In this document: positions 45,720 through 55,641 of the stretch, one piece after another
Layout: each line of letters opens with the position of its first letter
Numbering within the stretch: the first letter of the stretch is position 1
Origin: Motilimonas pumila
Lineage (GTDB): Bacteria > Pseudomonadota > Gammaproteobacteria > Enterobacterales > CBDFNC01
Assembly: GCF_003596335.1 (NCBI RefSeq)
Contig: NZ_QZCH01000001.1
Span: 310,001-374,000 of the forward strand
DNA: 64,000 bases
Direction of reading: 5' to 3'
Position numbers and translations under genes: made by a program
The notes under the pieces: model-generated
What the model saw: the letters and a program-made list of their open reading frames with translations, nothing else
What the model was told of the DNA's origin: nothing
Databases searched by the model: none

Positions 45720-47113
45720 TCCACTCCCTGAAGTTCAAACTGCTTTCCACCAGCATTTTAGTCTTGCTAATTGGTGTATTTATCTTTGCTCAATACCAAG
45801 TTAGCAACCGCAGAGTTCAATTGGTGCAGCAGAGCCAAAACATATTACAGAATGTGATTGTCGGTTTGTTTTCTGAAGGGAGAATGATTAAAGATAATGT
45901 GCGCTTGCCCGCACGGGTATCATTTGCTGAATTAAACCAAAAAGGTTCAGGCTTAGTCGCTGTGGTCTGTGAGGAGCACAGTAAAACCCTCACATGGCGC
46001 TCGTTATCTACCACCGGCATTAAACAAATAGACACCGCCTGCGAAAGAATCAATCACTTTTTAACTAAACGCAACGCAGAATTGGTTGTTTTTAATATTG
46101 ATGGCATTGAGAGCCGCTACGGTGAAGTTGACTTAGGCAATGTACCATTGTTAATGCAAATGCTGCGAATACAACGTTACCATCAAAAACAAAAAAACAG
46201 CTACATCATAGTGGTCGCCCAAACCGCGCAAGAACTGGAAAGTCAGCTGAAGGATTATACCAAACAAGTTTACAGCAGCAGCGTGTTGATTTTTTTATTC
46301 TTCACCTTGATTTTATACATCACGATTCAGTGGAGTTTATCCAGTTTAACCAAGCTTACCGCTGAGTTACACGATATAAAACAAGGCGAGCGTGATGCAC
46401 TATCAGACGGTTATGAGCCGGAACTGCAGGGTTTAACATCAACGTTAAACCAGTTACTTCACAGCGAGCGAGAGCAAAAATTTCGTTACCAGCACTCAAT
46501 GAATGACTTAGCCCACAGCTTAAAAACCCGCTTAGCAATGCTTAAAGCTGTCAGTGATGAGCAAGACACCAAGACCAATGACTTCAAACAAGTGCTCAAT
46601 GAGCAAGTTAGTCAGATGGATCAAATCGTTCATTACCAACTAAGGCGAGCGGTTTCAGGCCGTCAAAGCATCAGCAGTAAGCCAGTGTTACTGGCAGAAG
46701 AAATCAACAAACTGACGAATACACTCACCAAAGTTTATCGTCATAAAAGCATTGAGTTTGAATTACTTGATCCTGATCGCGCGGCATTTTTTGGGCAACA
46801 AGACGACCTCATGGAAATGATGGGTAATTTACTCGAAAATGCCTGTAAATTTGCCATCAGCAAAGTCAGAGTACGTTGCAGCGTCGACAAACAACAAGGC
46901 CTTTTCATTTCGATTGAAGACGATGGCCCTGGCGTAGACGTCACTATTCGAGACAAAATATTGCAACGAGGCGTACGAGCCGATAGCTCAGGCGGGCAAG
47001 GCATTGGCCTAGCGGTCAGTAATGAAATTATAAACTCATACCGCGGCAATATTCGCATCTTTGACAGTGAACTGGGCGGTGCTGGCTTTGCTTTGCACTT
47101 TCCATTGGATTAG
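45710..47113 (+). CDS. phoQ: PhoQ-like sensor histidine kinase
   Basis: 467 residues. Membrane segments at about 10-28 and 195-215 enclose a periplasmic sensor of roughly 165 residues. HAMP-like region, phospho-acceptor His269 in DLAHSLKTRL, then HATPase motifs N (NLLENACKFA), G1 (EDDGPGVD) and G2 (GGQGIGLAV). Translated with the phoP-like gene. The acidic patch typical of enteric PhoQ is not obvious in the sensor, so the signal may differ. Confidence 0.85.
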   Translation: MQIIHSLKFKLLSTSILVLLIGVFIFAQYQVSNRRVQLVQQSQNILQNVIVGLFSEGRMIKDNVRLPARVSFAELNQKGSGLVAVVCEEHSKTLTWRSLSTTGIKQIDTACERINHFLTKRNAELVVFNIDGIESRYGEVDLGNVPLLMQMLRIQRYHQKQKNSYIIVVAQTAQELESQLKDYTKQVYSSSVLIFLFFTLILYITIQWSLSSLTKLTAELHDIKQGERDALSDGYEPELQGLTSTLNQLLHSEREQKFRYQHSMNDLAHSLKTRLAMLKAVSDEQDTKTNDFKQVLNEQVSQMDQIVHYQLRRAVSGRQSISSKPVLLAEEINKLTNTLTKVYRHKSIEFELLDPDRAAFFGQQDDLMEMMGNLLENACKFAISKVRVRCSVDKQQGLFISIEDDGPGVDVTIRDKILQRGVRADSSGGQGIGLAVSNEIINSYRGNIRIFDSELGGAGFALHFPLD

Positions 47114-47147
47114 TGTCTTTAAATAAGAGTGCCATGAAGGAGTAACC

Positions 47148-47729
47148 ATGGTCGACAGCATCACAGATTTTTCCGTGCAAATAGCGGCAGACAAAGCGTT
47201 AGTCGCAAAAAAGCAAGCTTGCCAACAGCTGGTTTACCAGTTCAATCAAACCCGTCCAGATCAGGGTAAAGAGCGTAAGCAACTTCTCAAACAACTGTTT
47301 GCTCAATACAGTAATACCCACATTGAACCGCCTCTTCGCTGCGACCTTGGCACTAATGTTTATTTTGGAAAAGGAGGTTTTGTTAATTATGGTTTAATCA
47401 TTCTAGACATCGCTACAGTGACCATAGGTGATTATGTGTTAATTGGCCCAAATGTGCAGTTATGCGCAGCCAGTCACCCCGAGTTACGAGAGCAAAGAAT
47501 GGCACCCACCGCTTGCGGTGAGCCTATCAGTATAGGGAATCAAGCTTGGATTGGTGCAGGCAGCATAGTGCTCGCAGGGGTCAATATAGGTGAAAACTGC
47601 ATTATTGGCGCGGGAAGCGTAGTCACGAAAGATGTACCAGCCAACCATGTCGCGGTGGGCAATCCTTGCCGGGTGTTACGTCCTATTCATCAAACTGAGT
47701 TAGACGAACTAAACAGCCATCAAAATTAA
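47148..47729 (+). CDS. Maltose/galactoside O-acetyltransferase family protein
   Basis: 193 residues with a left-handed beta-helix acyltransferase domain (about 75-185): FVNYGLIILDIATVTIGDYVLIGPNVQLCAASHP (catalytic His), then IGNQAWIGAGSIVLAGVNIG and the closing AVGNPCRVLR. An N-terminal Mac domain precedes it. Acetyl-CoA-dependent acetylation of a sugar or antibiotic-like acceptor. 34 bases after the kinase gene. Confidence 0.88.
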   Translation: MVDSITDFSVQIAADKALVAKKQACQQLVYQFNQTRPDQGKERKQLLKQLFAQYSNTHIEPPLRCDLGTNVYFGKGGFVNYGLIILDIATVTIGDYVLIGPNVQLCAASHPELREQRMAPTACGEPISIGNQAWIGAGSIVLAGVNIGENCIIGAGSVVTKDVPANHVAVGNPCRVLRPIHQTELDELNSHQN

Positions 47730-47759
47730 CGTTAACTGATTTGCCTACGGAATTAAATT

Positions 47760-47909
47760 TTAGGGTTTAATTAAATGGGATGGTGGCGCTTGGTTTGCTT
47801 GTAACTCCACTGAGTAAGGCACTTCAGGTTGATTAAAGGCAGCATACAAAACAAATAAAGCCACGAAGACTATGCCTGCTATACTTTTTATAAACCTTAC
47901 ACAATCCAT
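47760..47909 (-). CDS. 49-residue single-span membrane peptide
   Basis: ATG at 47909 preceded by GAGGAG with 6-base spacing, a strong ribosome site. The product is 49 residues: short basic N-terminus (MDCVRFIKS), one membrane helix (IAGIVFVALFVLYAAF) and a polar tail ending in HLIKP. Stop at 47760. No homolog known to me; it lies between the acetyltransferase (convergent) and mtfA. Confidence 0.6.
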   Translation of the reverse strand: MDCVRFIKSIAGIVFVALFVLYAAFNQPEVPYSVELQANQAPPSHLIKP

Positions 47910-47988
47910 CGGATGCTCCTCTTTTTGTGAGTGGGCCTATAATTAAAGCACATTATGCTTGATGCTGCCTGTTATCTATCGCCTTATG

Positions 47989-48795
47989 CTACCACTCGTC
48001 GGGTGAGACCTTGTAGTATTGACACAGTAGTGCATAAAGTTCGCTATGCCTTTGTTTTAACTCTGATGGTTTTTCAAAAAAAGTTTCTGTTACCACAGCA
48101 AAAAACTCTGCAGGCTCACTGGCACCATAATAATCCATAACGCTGTAAAGATGGTGAATTTGCGCTTGCTGCAGCTGAGCAAACTCCGCCGACATCAAAT
48201 TAGCCCAAGCGCGATAAGCACCTGCAGAAGGCAGCTCTGGCGCACCGTTGGTCGCACCATCTTCTGAATCGAGTTGGTGTGCAAATTCATGCAACACAAC
48301 ATTTTTTCCGTCATTGATATGCTGCGCGCCCTTGGTGACATCATCCCAAGACAGTATCACTCTGCCATTGCCCCAAGACTCTCCAGCAAGTTCTTTAGAG
48401 CTAAAGGAAACCAGTCCGTTGGCATCGACTTGCCGATGAGTCGCAATGAACGCTTCAGGGTATACTAAGATTGCTTTAAGCTTACGAAATTCATGGGTCG
48501 GGCGATTCAGCAACAATAAGCAAGCTTGTGCGGCAATGGTTAATTGTATCGTGCGAGTAATGACCAAACCTTGGCAACCGTAAAATTTCTTTCGGTGTAA
48601 AAAGCTGTTCACTAAGAGGTGCAACTGTTGTTTTAAATCATCGGGTAACTTCTCGTACAAGGGTACTTGCTGAATAAGAATTTGCTTATCTGCATCACTA
48701 AATGGGGCAAAGCGCGCCTTCCGGTCTTTGTACCAAGGCATAATAAGCAATAGTCCTACCACCAATACGCCAAAAAAAATAAAAAGAACTTCCAC
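47989..48795 (-). CDS. mtfA: MtfA-like zinc metallopeptidase (DgsA/Mlc anti-repressor family)
   Basis: 268 residues starting with GTG at 48795 (AGGAG 6 bases upstream). An N-terminal hydrophobic segment (LFIFFGVLVVGLLLIMP) is followed by the M90 peptidase domain with HEFAHQLDSEDG (HExxH). In E. coli MtfA (no membrane segment there) binds Mlc and so induces glucose uptake. Here it may be membrane-tethered. Confidence 0.88.
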   Translation of the reverse strand: MEVLFIFFGVLVVGLLLIMPWYKDRKARFAPFSDADKQILIQQVPLYEKLPDDLKQQLHLLVNSFLHRKKFYGCQGLVITRTIQLTIAAQACLLLLNRPTHEFRKLKAILVYPEAFIATHRQVDANGLVSFSSKELAGESWGNGRVILSWDDVTKGAQHINDGKNVVLHEFAHQLDSEDGATNGAPELPSAGAYRAWANLMSAEFAQLQQAQIHHLYSVMDYYGASEPAEFFAVVTETFFEKPSELKQRHSELYALLCQYYKVSPDEW

Positions 48796-48804
48796 TATAT
48801 ACTC

Positions 48805-50040
48805 CTACACCTTAGCCAAAGCTTGCTCGAAATCAGCCAACAAATCGACGCTGTCTTCAATGCCAATGGAACAGCGGATCATATTTTCACTAATGCCCAT
48901 TTGTTGGCGCGCAGCTAAGCCCATTTCAAAATAAATTGTTTGCGCTACCGGTAAAGCTAAAGTTCTATTATCCCCTAAATGGGTGGCGCCAATGACCCAT
49001 TGCAAATGATTCAGCAAAGCACAACAATCATGACTAGGCGCCAAATCAAAACTTAGAATGGCACCAAAATCTGCAAACAAACCTTGCGCTCTTTGATGCT
49101 GAGGATGAGAACTTAATCCAGGGTAATAAACACGACTGACTTTAGGGTGTTGTGCCAACATGTTGGCTAGCGCCATCGCATTCGAGCACTGGCGTTGCAT
49201 TCGAAGGGCTAAAGTATCTACTCCAGCGGACAACAAGTGGGCAGCATCGCCACTCAAACTGCCACCCATATCTCTAAGCCCTTTCTTCTTGATTTGATTC
49301 AGGCCCCACATTTTAGGATCACCTTTTTGATAACCCGCAAAAATGTTTTCGTACTGAGACCAATCAAACAAGCCCGTGTCGGTCACTGCCCCACCCAGCG
49401 CATTACCGTGACCACCGAAGTACTTGGACAATGAATTGATGACTAAGCTGGCTTTTACCTTGGTTGGCTGAAATAAATAAGCTGAAGTCATGGTGTTATC
49501 AACCGCATACACCAAGCTTTGCTGTTGACACCAATCTCCAATTTCCACCAATGCTGCCACTTGAGTCACTGGGTTAGCGATTGTCTCTACAAACACCATT
49601 TTGGTATTCGCTTGCGTAGCCTGCTTTACCTGTTCAATGTCGGTGGCATCAACAAGCGTCACTGCAATACCGTAACCTTGTAATGTAGCCATAACGCTAG
49701 AGGTATTGCCAAACACGAAACGACTGCAGATTAGGTGATCGCCTTGTTTAAGCAAGGTTAAAAAAGTGGCGCATATCGCCGCCATGCCAGTGCCAAATAC
49801 TAAACTTGCATGACCATGTTCTAGCTGAGTGATTTTATGACTTAAACTGTCGGTGGTGGGCGTTGACTGCCGAGCATAAGCATGGCCCGCTTGTTTGCCT
49901 TGAAAGACATCTATTAAATCATTTATGTCATCATAACCGTATGGCACAGAATGGTGCACAGGCGCATGAATTGCGCCGTGTTCCAAGTGGCTTAAACGAT
50001 CGCAATGCACTAATTGGGTGGTAAAGCCTTTTCTTGCCAT
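48805..50040 (-). CDS. Cys/Met metabolism PLP-dependent enzyme (trans-sulfuration family)
   Basis: 411 residues. PLP-binding Lys in INSLSKYFGGHGNALGG, with AYARQSTPTTDSLSHKI and ETIANP(V)TQVA motifs typical of cystathionine gamma-synthase/lyase and O-acetylhomoserine sulfhydrylase. Which of these reactions it runs cannot be read from sequence; the SKYFGGHG context is closest to gamma-synthase/lyase-like members. Last gene of a short minus-strand group with mtfA. Confidence 0.85.
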   Translation of the reverse strand: MARKGFTTQLVHCDRLSHLEHGAIHAPVHHSVPYGYDDINDLIDVFQGKQAGHAYARQSTPTTDSLSHKITQLEHGHASLVFGTGMAAICATFLTLLKQGDHLICSRFVFGNTSSVMATLQGYGIAVTLVDATDIEQVKQATQANTKMVFVETIANPVTQVAALVEIGDWCQQQSLVYAVDNTMTSAYLFQPTKVKASLVINSLSKYFGGHGNALGGAVTDTGLFDWSQYENIFAGYQKGDPKMWGLNQIKKKGLRDMGGSLSGDAAHLLSAGVDTLALRMQRQCSNAMALANMLAQHPKVSRVYYPGLSSHPQHQRAQGLFADFGAILSFDLAPSHDCCALLNHLQWVIGATHLGDNRTLALPVAQTIYFEMGLAARQQMGISENMIRCSIGIEDSVDLLADFEQALAKV

Positions 50041-50156
50041 TTTTTATACCTTTGACAGTGAGTTCATTTTGAGACGGTGATAAACTCGGGTTTTATTATT
50101 AAACACCATACTATGGCTCCCATCATAATCTTAGGGACAAGAGCAAGGAAGCGGTT

Positions 50157-51737
50157 TTGAAATATCAAGTCGTTGCTTTTTTTATTTTATGCTTTGGCGC
50201 AGCCTTATCTGGCTGGTCTTGGCATCACTTAAAGCAATACGAATACAATCAGCTGCAAACTGAAGTTGAGAGTCAAAGCAACAACATTGCCAAAGTGATC
50301 CGAGTGCAAATTACCGAGCAGGTAGAGTCCTTAGAGCGTATGGCTAAACGTTGGGAGTACAACAACGGCACCCAATTTGATGAGTGGCATTTTGATGCCC
50401 TCAACTTTATGAACTATGAAAAAGCCTACCAAAGTATCGCGTGGCTAAAAAAAGACAACCAAGTCGACTGGTTGGTGCCTCTTAAAGCCCGCGAAGAAAC
50501 CAAAAAATTAATTCGCGAGAGCCAAGAGCAACGGATAAACCTGTTTGACCAAGCGGTAAAACAGCAAAGCGTGGTTATTTCTCAAAGCGTTACCCTAAAC
50601 ACCGGCGACAAAGGCTTTTTAGTTATTTTGCCCTTATTTCCTAATGGCGTTTTCGACGGCTTTTTGGTCGGCGTATTCAGCTTTGATCGCCTGTTTAGTT
50701 TGTTTCTTGATACCGGCTACTTCGACACGCCTGTCACCATGATGGAGCGCGGCCAAATTATTTATCAGCAAGTACCCAAAGGTACACGTGTCACCAAAAA
50801 CATGCTCACTAAAAAGCTGTCTGTGTACGGCAGCGATTGGGATATTTACAACTGGCCTTCAAGCCGTAGCATAGAGAAAAGCCAAAGTATGTTGCCCAAC
50901 ATGGTGCTGACTTTTGGCTTATGTATTTCGTTACTCTTGTCTTTTTCATTTTACTTCGCGCGCCAAGTAGAACGTAAAAAACAAGAGTTAGAACAAAGCT
51001 ACGAAGAGCTTGAACAAAAAAATCGAGAAATCGCCAACACTCAATCTCAATTAGTGCACTCTACCAAGCTCGCCTCTTTGGGGGAAATGGCCACCGGAAT
51101 TGCTCACGAACTTAACCAACCACTGCAAGTAATTAGCATGAATGCTGAAATGGGTCCCGAGTATTTAGCGGAAAATAAACATAACCGAGTGGTTAAAGCA
51201 TTCACCGACATCATGCAGCAAATAGACCGCGCGCAAGCAATCATTAAGCAGTTGCGATGTTTTGGTCGCGATTCCGCTCATGATGAACACCAAGAGATCA
51301 GCTCTGAAGAAATGATTAATAGCAGCTTGCTGTTTCTAAAGCGTCAATTTATGAGTAATAACATAGAAGTAAGAGAAAATATCGCACCCGCACTGCCTAA
51401 TATCCGTTGTAACAAAGTGCAAATAGAACAGGTACTACTCAACCTGCTGGTAAATGCCAGAGACGCAGTTGAGAACTGCCAAGACAAAATTGTCGGCATT
51501 AAAGCGTTTCAAAAAGACAAGCAGCTACTGATAGAGATCTACGACTCAGGTGTAGGCATCGGCGCGGATCAGCTGGATAAAATTTTTGACCCCTTTTTCA
51601 CCACAAAAGATGTAGGCAAGGGCACCGGGCTTGGCCTATCGATCAGTCACGCCATTATTGAGCAACATAAAGGCTCTATCAAAGTAGAAAGTCAAATCAA
51701 TAAAGGCACGCAATTTCTAGTGACCTTACCCCTTTAA
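50157..51737 (+). CDS. Membrane sensor histidine kinase (NtrB/DctB-like)
   Basis: 526 residues with TTG start at 50157 (AAGGAAG upstream; no closer ATG). A membrane segment at about 2-20, periplasmic sensor to about 250, second membrane helix (VLTFGLCISLLLSFSFYF), coiled coil (about 275-305), then HisKA with His317 (GIAHELNQPLQV) and HATPase (NLLVNARDAVENC, YDSGVGIG, GKGTGLGLSI). No response regulator follows; the downstream lactonase-like gene begins 17 bases after the stop. Confidence 0.88.
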   Translation: MKYQVVAFFILCFGAALSGWSWHHLKQYEYNQLQTEVESQSNNIAKVIRVQITEQVESLERMAKRWEYNNGTQFDEWHFDALNFMNYEKAYQSIAWLKKDNQVDWLVPLKAREETKKLIRESQEQRINLFDQAVKQQSVVISQSVTLNTGDKGFLVILPLFPNGVFDGFLVGVFSFDRLFSLFLDTGYFDTPVTMMERGQIIYQQVPKGTRVTKNMLTKKLSVYGSDWDIYNWPSSRSIEKSQSMLPNMVLTFGLCISLLLSFSFYFARQVERKKQELEQSYEELEQKNREIANTQSQLVHSTKLASLGEMATGIAHELNQPLQVISMNAEMGPEYLAENKHNRVVKAFTDIMQQIDRAQAIIKQLRCFGRDSAHDEHQEISSEEMINSSLLFLKRQFMSNNIEVRENIAPALPNIRCNKVQIEQVLLNLLVNARDAVENCQDKIVGIKAFQKDKQLLIEIYDSGVGIGADQLDKIFDPFFTTKDVGKGTGLGLSISHAIIEQHKGSIKVESQINKGTQFLVTLPL

Positions 51738-51754
51738 CTGTATGAGGTTTGTCC

Positions 51755-52831
51755 ATGCTATTTTATGTTGGTTGTTATAATACGCCAGAGTCTTCGGCGA
51801 TTGTTTTAGGCCAAATTACCGTTTCGACCCAAGGTTATCAGTTACAGCTCATTCCCAATGATAAAGAGCCACAGTCACAGGCCACTATAGATAACGCCAG
51901 TTTCTTATGGGTAGACGCTTCTAACCAACGTCTTTTTGCCGTCAGTGAACTTGAGCAATACCAAGGCCATGCCAGCGGTTTACTCGCCAGTTTTGATATT
52001 ACTCAACCCCACCAGCCAACCCTGATTAACCAACAACTGAGCCAAGGCATTGCCCCTTGTCACTTATTGCATTGGCAGCAACGATTGATTAGCTGCAATT
52101 ACGGCGGCAGTATCATTAACCTTGTGGCCGATGAAAACGGCCAGTTACTTAACGAAGGTTCACAACGGCTGCAGCATGAAGGTAAAAGCGTCAATCCAGA
52201 ACGGCAAACTCAGTCTCACCCCCATAGCTTAACGTTACACCCTCAGTTACACTTGGCTTACTGCGCAGATTTAGGCACAGATACAATTACAACCTACCGC
52301 CTTGATGAACAAGGGCAATTAGAACAACTTCATGTTACGCACATTGCTCCTGGCAGTGGGCCTCGCCATGTCGCCGTCGCTCCTAATGGCGCCACACTGT
52401 ATGCCGCAAATGAACTCAACAATCGTATCGATGTATTTGCCGTTGAGGCTCAAGGCCAGCTACGTTTAGTGCAAAGCATTGCTGCGACTTCACCTTTGGC
52501 TGAAGATATAGATGTTAGCTACCCGGCAGAAATAAGTCTCAGTAAAGACGGTAAATATGCGTATTGCTCTAACCGTGGTCAAGACTCTATCAGTTGCTTT
52601 GCCGTCGCCAAAGATGGCCACTTATCACTGGTATCGGTTACGCCAACAGGCGGGAAATTCCCACGACACTTTAGCCTTAGCCCGTGTCAGGAGTATGTAC
52701 TCGTTGCCAACCAGCTCAGTGATAACTTGGTATTGTTCGGTCGTGACACACAAACGGGAGCGTTAAGCGAGCCGCTAGATACAATAAGTCTTACGGGGCC
52801 TGTGTGCGTCGCATTTTATGATCACAAATAA
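51755..52831 (+). CDS. Lactonase-like seven-bladed beta-propeller (6-phosphogluconolactonase YbhE family)
   Basis: 358 residues from the ATG at 51755 (GAGG 8 bases upstream). Family hallmarks: LTLHPQLHLAYCADLGTDTIT, GSGPRHVAVAPNGATLYAANELNN and GGKFPRHFSLSPCQEYVLVAN with repeated propeller blades. Putative sugar lactone hydrolase; no signal peptide, so cytoplasmic. Stop overlaps the next gene's start by 14 bases. Confidence 0.85.
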   Translation: MLFYVGCYNTPESSAIVLGQITVSTQGYQLQLIPNDKEPQSQATIDNASFLWVDASNQRLFAVSELEQYQGHASGLLASFDITQPHQPTLINQQLSQGIAPCHLLHWQQRLISCNYGGSIINLVADENGQLLNEGSQRLQHEGKSVNPERQTQSHPHSLTLHPQLHLAYCADLGTDTITTYRLDEQGQLEQLHVTHIAPGSGPRHVAVAPNGATLYAANELNNRIDVFAVEAQGQLRLVQSIAATSPLAEDIDVSYPAEISLSKDGKYAYCSNRGQDSISCFAVAKDGHLSLVSVTPTGGKFPRHFSLSPCQEYVLVANQLSDNLVLFGRDTQTGALSEPLDTISLTGPVCVAFYDHK

Positions 52832-54134
52832 AACCAAGATAACCAACCAGCTTGATTTTAAATCGTACCTTAACGGCTTAGCCAGTTGCGGTACACTAAC
52901 CCTGTCAAACCTCTATCTTACCCACTTTAATTTAGATTTGGCCGAAGTTGTAGAGCAGGAAAACTATGAAAAAATTATTTTTGATAACTGCTTTATCGAA
53001 AACCTGTCATTTTTCAAGTTGGAATGGCAATGTGAGATCCAATTTAATGCCAGTGTGATCAAGCAATTTACCGCCCATCAAACTCAATTTTTAAAGCCAG
53101 TATCTTTACAAGGTTTTTACGCCAGTAAAGTACACTTAATGCAGTGTGAATTTGTCCTGTTTGACTTATATCAAATACCTCAATTACAAGTGCACACTTG
53201 CGAAGGGGATATTCAACTTAGTACTAAGATGCAATCCTCATTGCGCCACCGTATTCAATTAACCGACTATTTCAGTGGCAACCTGCAACTAAATGCAACC
53301 CCTCAAGGCACAGAGTTTGAACAACTTACTCTAGCGGGGAAAATTGGCGCTAGCATCGATATCTGCCATGGCATTTTCGAACAACTGACGCTGTCGCAAA
53401 CGCAAACCGACGGCACGGTGCACTTTGCACAGTGTCAGGTTAAAAACCTGGCTTTTATAAAACACCATAACTTGGTTGGGCAAAACATGGTGTTTCGCCA
53501 GCTAACCCCTCTTCCGGGTAGCCGCATATTAATAGAAAACGCCAGCCTTAACGCCATTCAATTTATTAACTGTTGCACCAGTGAGTTTGACCAACTGCAA
53601 TATGAATCGGGCGATTTATCAAACATTTTATTGGCAAACTCCAGACTGCCAAAAAAGGTAGTTTTCCCGCACAAAAATAGCAGTTTTGAGCGCCAATATT
53701 ATCAGCAGTACCGCCGAGCAGTGACCAAAATGGGGGATAAATATGAAACAAAACATGCTCGCCGACAAGAATTAAATGCTTTGTTAACACAACGTCCTCG
53801 CACCATCACCTGGCCAACCACTTGCAGTTTGTGGGGTTCAAAGCTCAGTGCAAACCACAGTACTAACTGGCTACAACCTGTCATGATCGCTATTTTTTTC
53901 AGCGTGATAATTGCGACGACTACTTTGTACTTAAACCCTCATACTGACCTGTCTTTCAATCATGTGTTGCACGACACTTTTCACTGGCTCAACCCGGCTC
54001 GAAAAGCCAGCTTGCTCATCAGTTATCAAGGCATGGAGCAGCAAGCTTGGTTTGAAGCTTTTAACGCTTGTAGTCGCTTGCTATTGGGGTACTTGTATTA
54101 TCAGACGATCAGAGCCTTTCGTTTATTTGATTAA
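52818..54134 (+). CDS. Pentapeptide-like protein with C-terminal membrane domain
   Basis: 438 residues. Residues about 30-290 form irregular repeats of hydrophobic-polar pentads (NCFIENLSFF, ENASLNAIQFINCC), reminiscent of a pentapeptide-like beta-solenoid. Then YYQQYRRAVTKMGDKYETKHARRQE, two membrane segments (VMIAIFFSVIIATTTLYL; LLLGYLYYQTIRAFRLF). Similar architecture occurs in proteins of unknown function. Third gene of the kinase-propeller-membrane-AraC block. Confidence 0.6.
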   Translation: MITNKTKITNQLDFKSYLNGLASCGTLTLSNLYLTHFNLDLAEVVEQENYEKIIFDNCFIENLSFFKLEWQCEIQFNASVIKQFTAHQTQFLKPVSLQGFYASKVHLMQCEFVLFDLYQIPQLQVHTCEGDIQLSTKMQSSLRHRIQLTDYFSGNLQLNATPQGTEFEQLTLAGKIGASIDICHGIFEQLTLSQTQTDGTVHFAQCQVKNLAFIKHHNLVGQNMVFRQLTPLPGSRILIENASLNAIQFINCCTSEFDQLQYESGDLSNILLANSRLPKKVVFPHKNSSFERQYYQQYRRAVTKMGDKYETKHARRQELNALLTQRPRTITWPTTCSLWGSKLSANHSTNWLQPVMIAIFFSVIIATTTLYLNPHTDLSFNHVLHDTFHWLNPARKASLLISYQGMEQQAWFEAFNACSRLLLGYLYYQTIRAFRLFD

Positions 54135-54136
54135 CC

Positions 54137-55537
54137 ATGAACCGATCAGCGACTCCCTACCCAAACTGGCTTGAACAAGTGCTGGCACAGGTTGAAGCCC
54201 AAATGCCTTATGGTTGCAGCATTGAAGTTCTCGCCAACCGCGTCGGTAAGTCGAAAGCACACCTGCAGCGAGAGTTTAAACAGCACTGTGGGCTAAACCT
54301 TGGCTTATATATGCGCTACCGGCGCCTCAGTGAAGCGGCATTGACCATCGCTCAGACCGATAAGCGCTTGTTTGACGTCGCGTTAGACTATGGATTTGAA
54401 TCGCAAGAAGCTTTTACGCGGGCATTTCGGCGCTTATATGGCATTAACCCTAAGCATTTGAAAGGTAAACCCGCGCGAGCCAAACATATCCAAATACCGG
54501 CTATTTCATCGGATTTTTTACATCTTTACCCTCAACTTGCCAGACTAACCGGACAACCCCATAGGTTTGAACGCTGCCACTTATTAGGTATTAAGCGGCA
54601 GTTTTATTCAATTCGAGCAGACTCTAAACAGTTTCTCGGCTTGGTGCATCAAATGTGGCATGACTTTGACCATACGATAGCACCTTATCACTTGCCGGAA
54701 AGTGAACTGTATACTTTTGAGTATGTGGACGCTTGCTCACTCCATAATGGCCTATTTACCATGATGGCATTAATCCAAGTCGAACAGCCGGCGGTTATTG
54801 ATAAAATAGTCTGTGATAACTCTGAAGCCCTAATAAGCTTAACCCAACCAGCGCGAGACATGTTGGCCTTTCACTTACCACAAGGCATGGCCATCAACGT
54901 ATTTTTACAGTACTTGTATATGGTCTATTTACCCAGCCACAATTTGCACGTAGCGCAATACCCTATCATCTGGCACAGCCATAAGAGTGGTCGTATAAGC
55001 TGCTACATATCTGCGAGTCAATGGCAACAATATGACCTGCCTGATGCTCTGAAAAATGAAGTTTTCACCCCGCTCAGCCTCAAAACGCTGCCCATTGTTG
55101 CAACTTCTCAGACCTTTTCTGTTGCTTCGTATTCTCTTAGGCAACGCTTAATGACCGCGTTACAACAGTGGCGTAACCTGCTAAAAGATATTCATTCTCC
55201 TTGTGACATAAATAAAACAGGCTGTTTTATTGCCCTTGGCGATCTGCAGGCAGCGTCCTTGCAAGAAGCCCACTTTACGCCAGCCCATGAATCACAATAC
55301 CATTTCATTAAAGTTGTCCCTAGCAGCCGCCATGAGCTCATGTCTTCATACTATTTAGCACTGCATCTTTGTGGCGACATCAACGAAATATCTGACGCTG
55401 TTGAAATAGTCAAATACACTGTCATCCCTGAATTAAACTATGAATTAACGCCTGGGGTTGAGCTCATCACTCGAGTAGAAAAACAAGCTAACGGGAAGTG
55501 GTTACTGGATTATTATTTACCGGTTAAAAAGCGTTAG
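54137..55537 (+). CDS. AraC-family regulator with extra GyrI-like C-terminal region
   Basis: 466 residues, longer than a plain AraC protein. Two HTH motifs in residues about 25-115 (IEVLANRVGKSKAHLQREF; DVALDYGFESQEAFTRAFRR). Two further segments (about 155-305 and 325-466) resemble GyrI/Rob-like effector-binding domains, e.g. YHLPESELYTFEYVDA. So it may sense small amphipathic molecules. Starts 2 bases after the preceding gene; end of the four-gene block. Confidence 0.8.
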   Translation: MNRSATPYPNWLEQVLAQVEAQMPYGCSIEVLANRVGKSKAHLQREFKQHCGLNLGLYMRYRRLSEAALTIAQTDKRLFDVALDYGFESQEAFTRAFRRLYGINPKHLKGKPARAKHIQIPAISSDFLHLYPQLARLTGQPHRFERCHLLGIKRQFYSIRADSKQFLGLVHQMWHDFDHTIAPYHLPESELYTFEYVDACSLHNGLFTMMALIQVEQPAVIDKIVCDNSEALISLTQPARDMLAFHLPQGMAINVFLQYLYMVYLPSHNLHVAQYPIIWHSHKSGRISCYISASQWQQYDLPDALKNEVFTPLSLKTLPIVATSQTFSVASYSLRQRLMTALQQWRNLLKDIHSPCDINKTGCFIALGDLQAASLQEAHFTPAHESQYHFIKVVPSSRHELMSSYYLALHLCGDINEISDAVEIVKYTVIPELNYELTPGVELITRVEKQANGKWLLDYYLPVKKR

Positions 55538-55641
55538 TGACTCAGGCTATCTAACGGCATTACAGAGAGTAATTACGCAGGTAAAAGTGAGTGTATGCAA
55601 TCTTGGCTGCTATGCGCAGCCATTATAAGTGCCAAAGCCAT

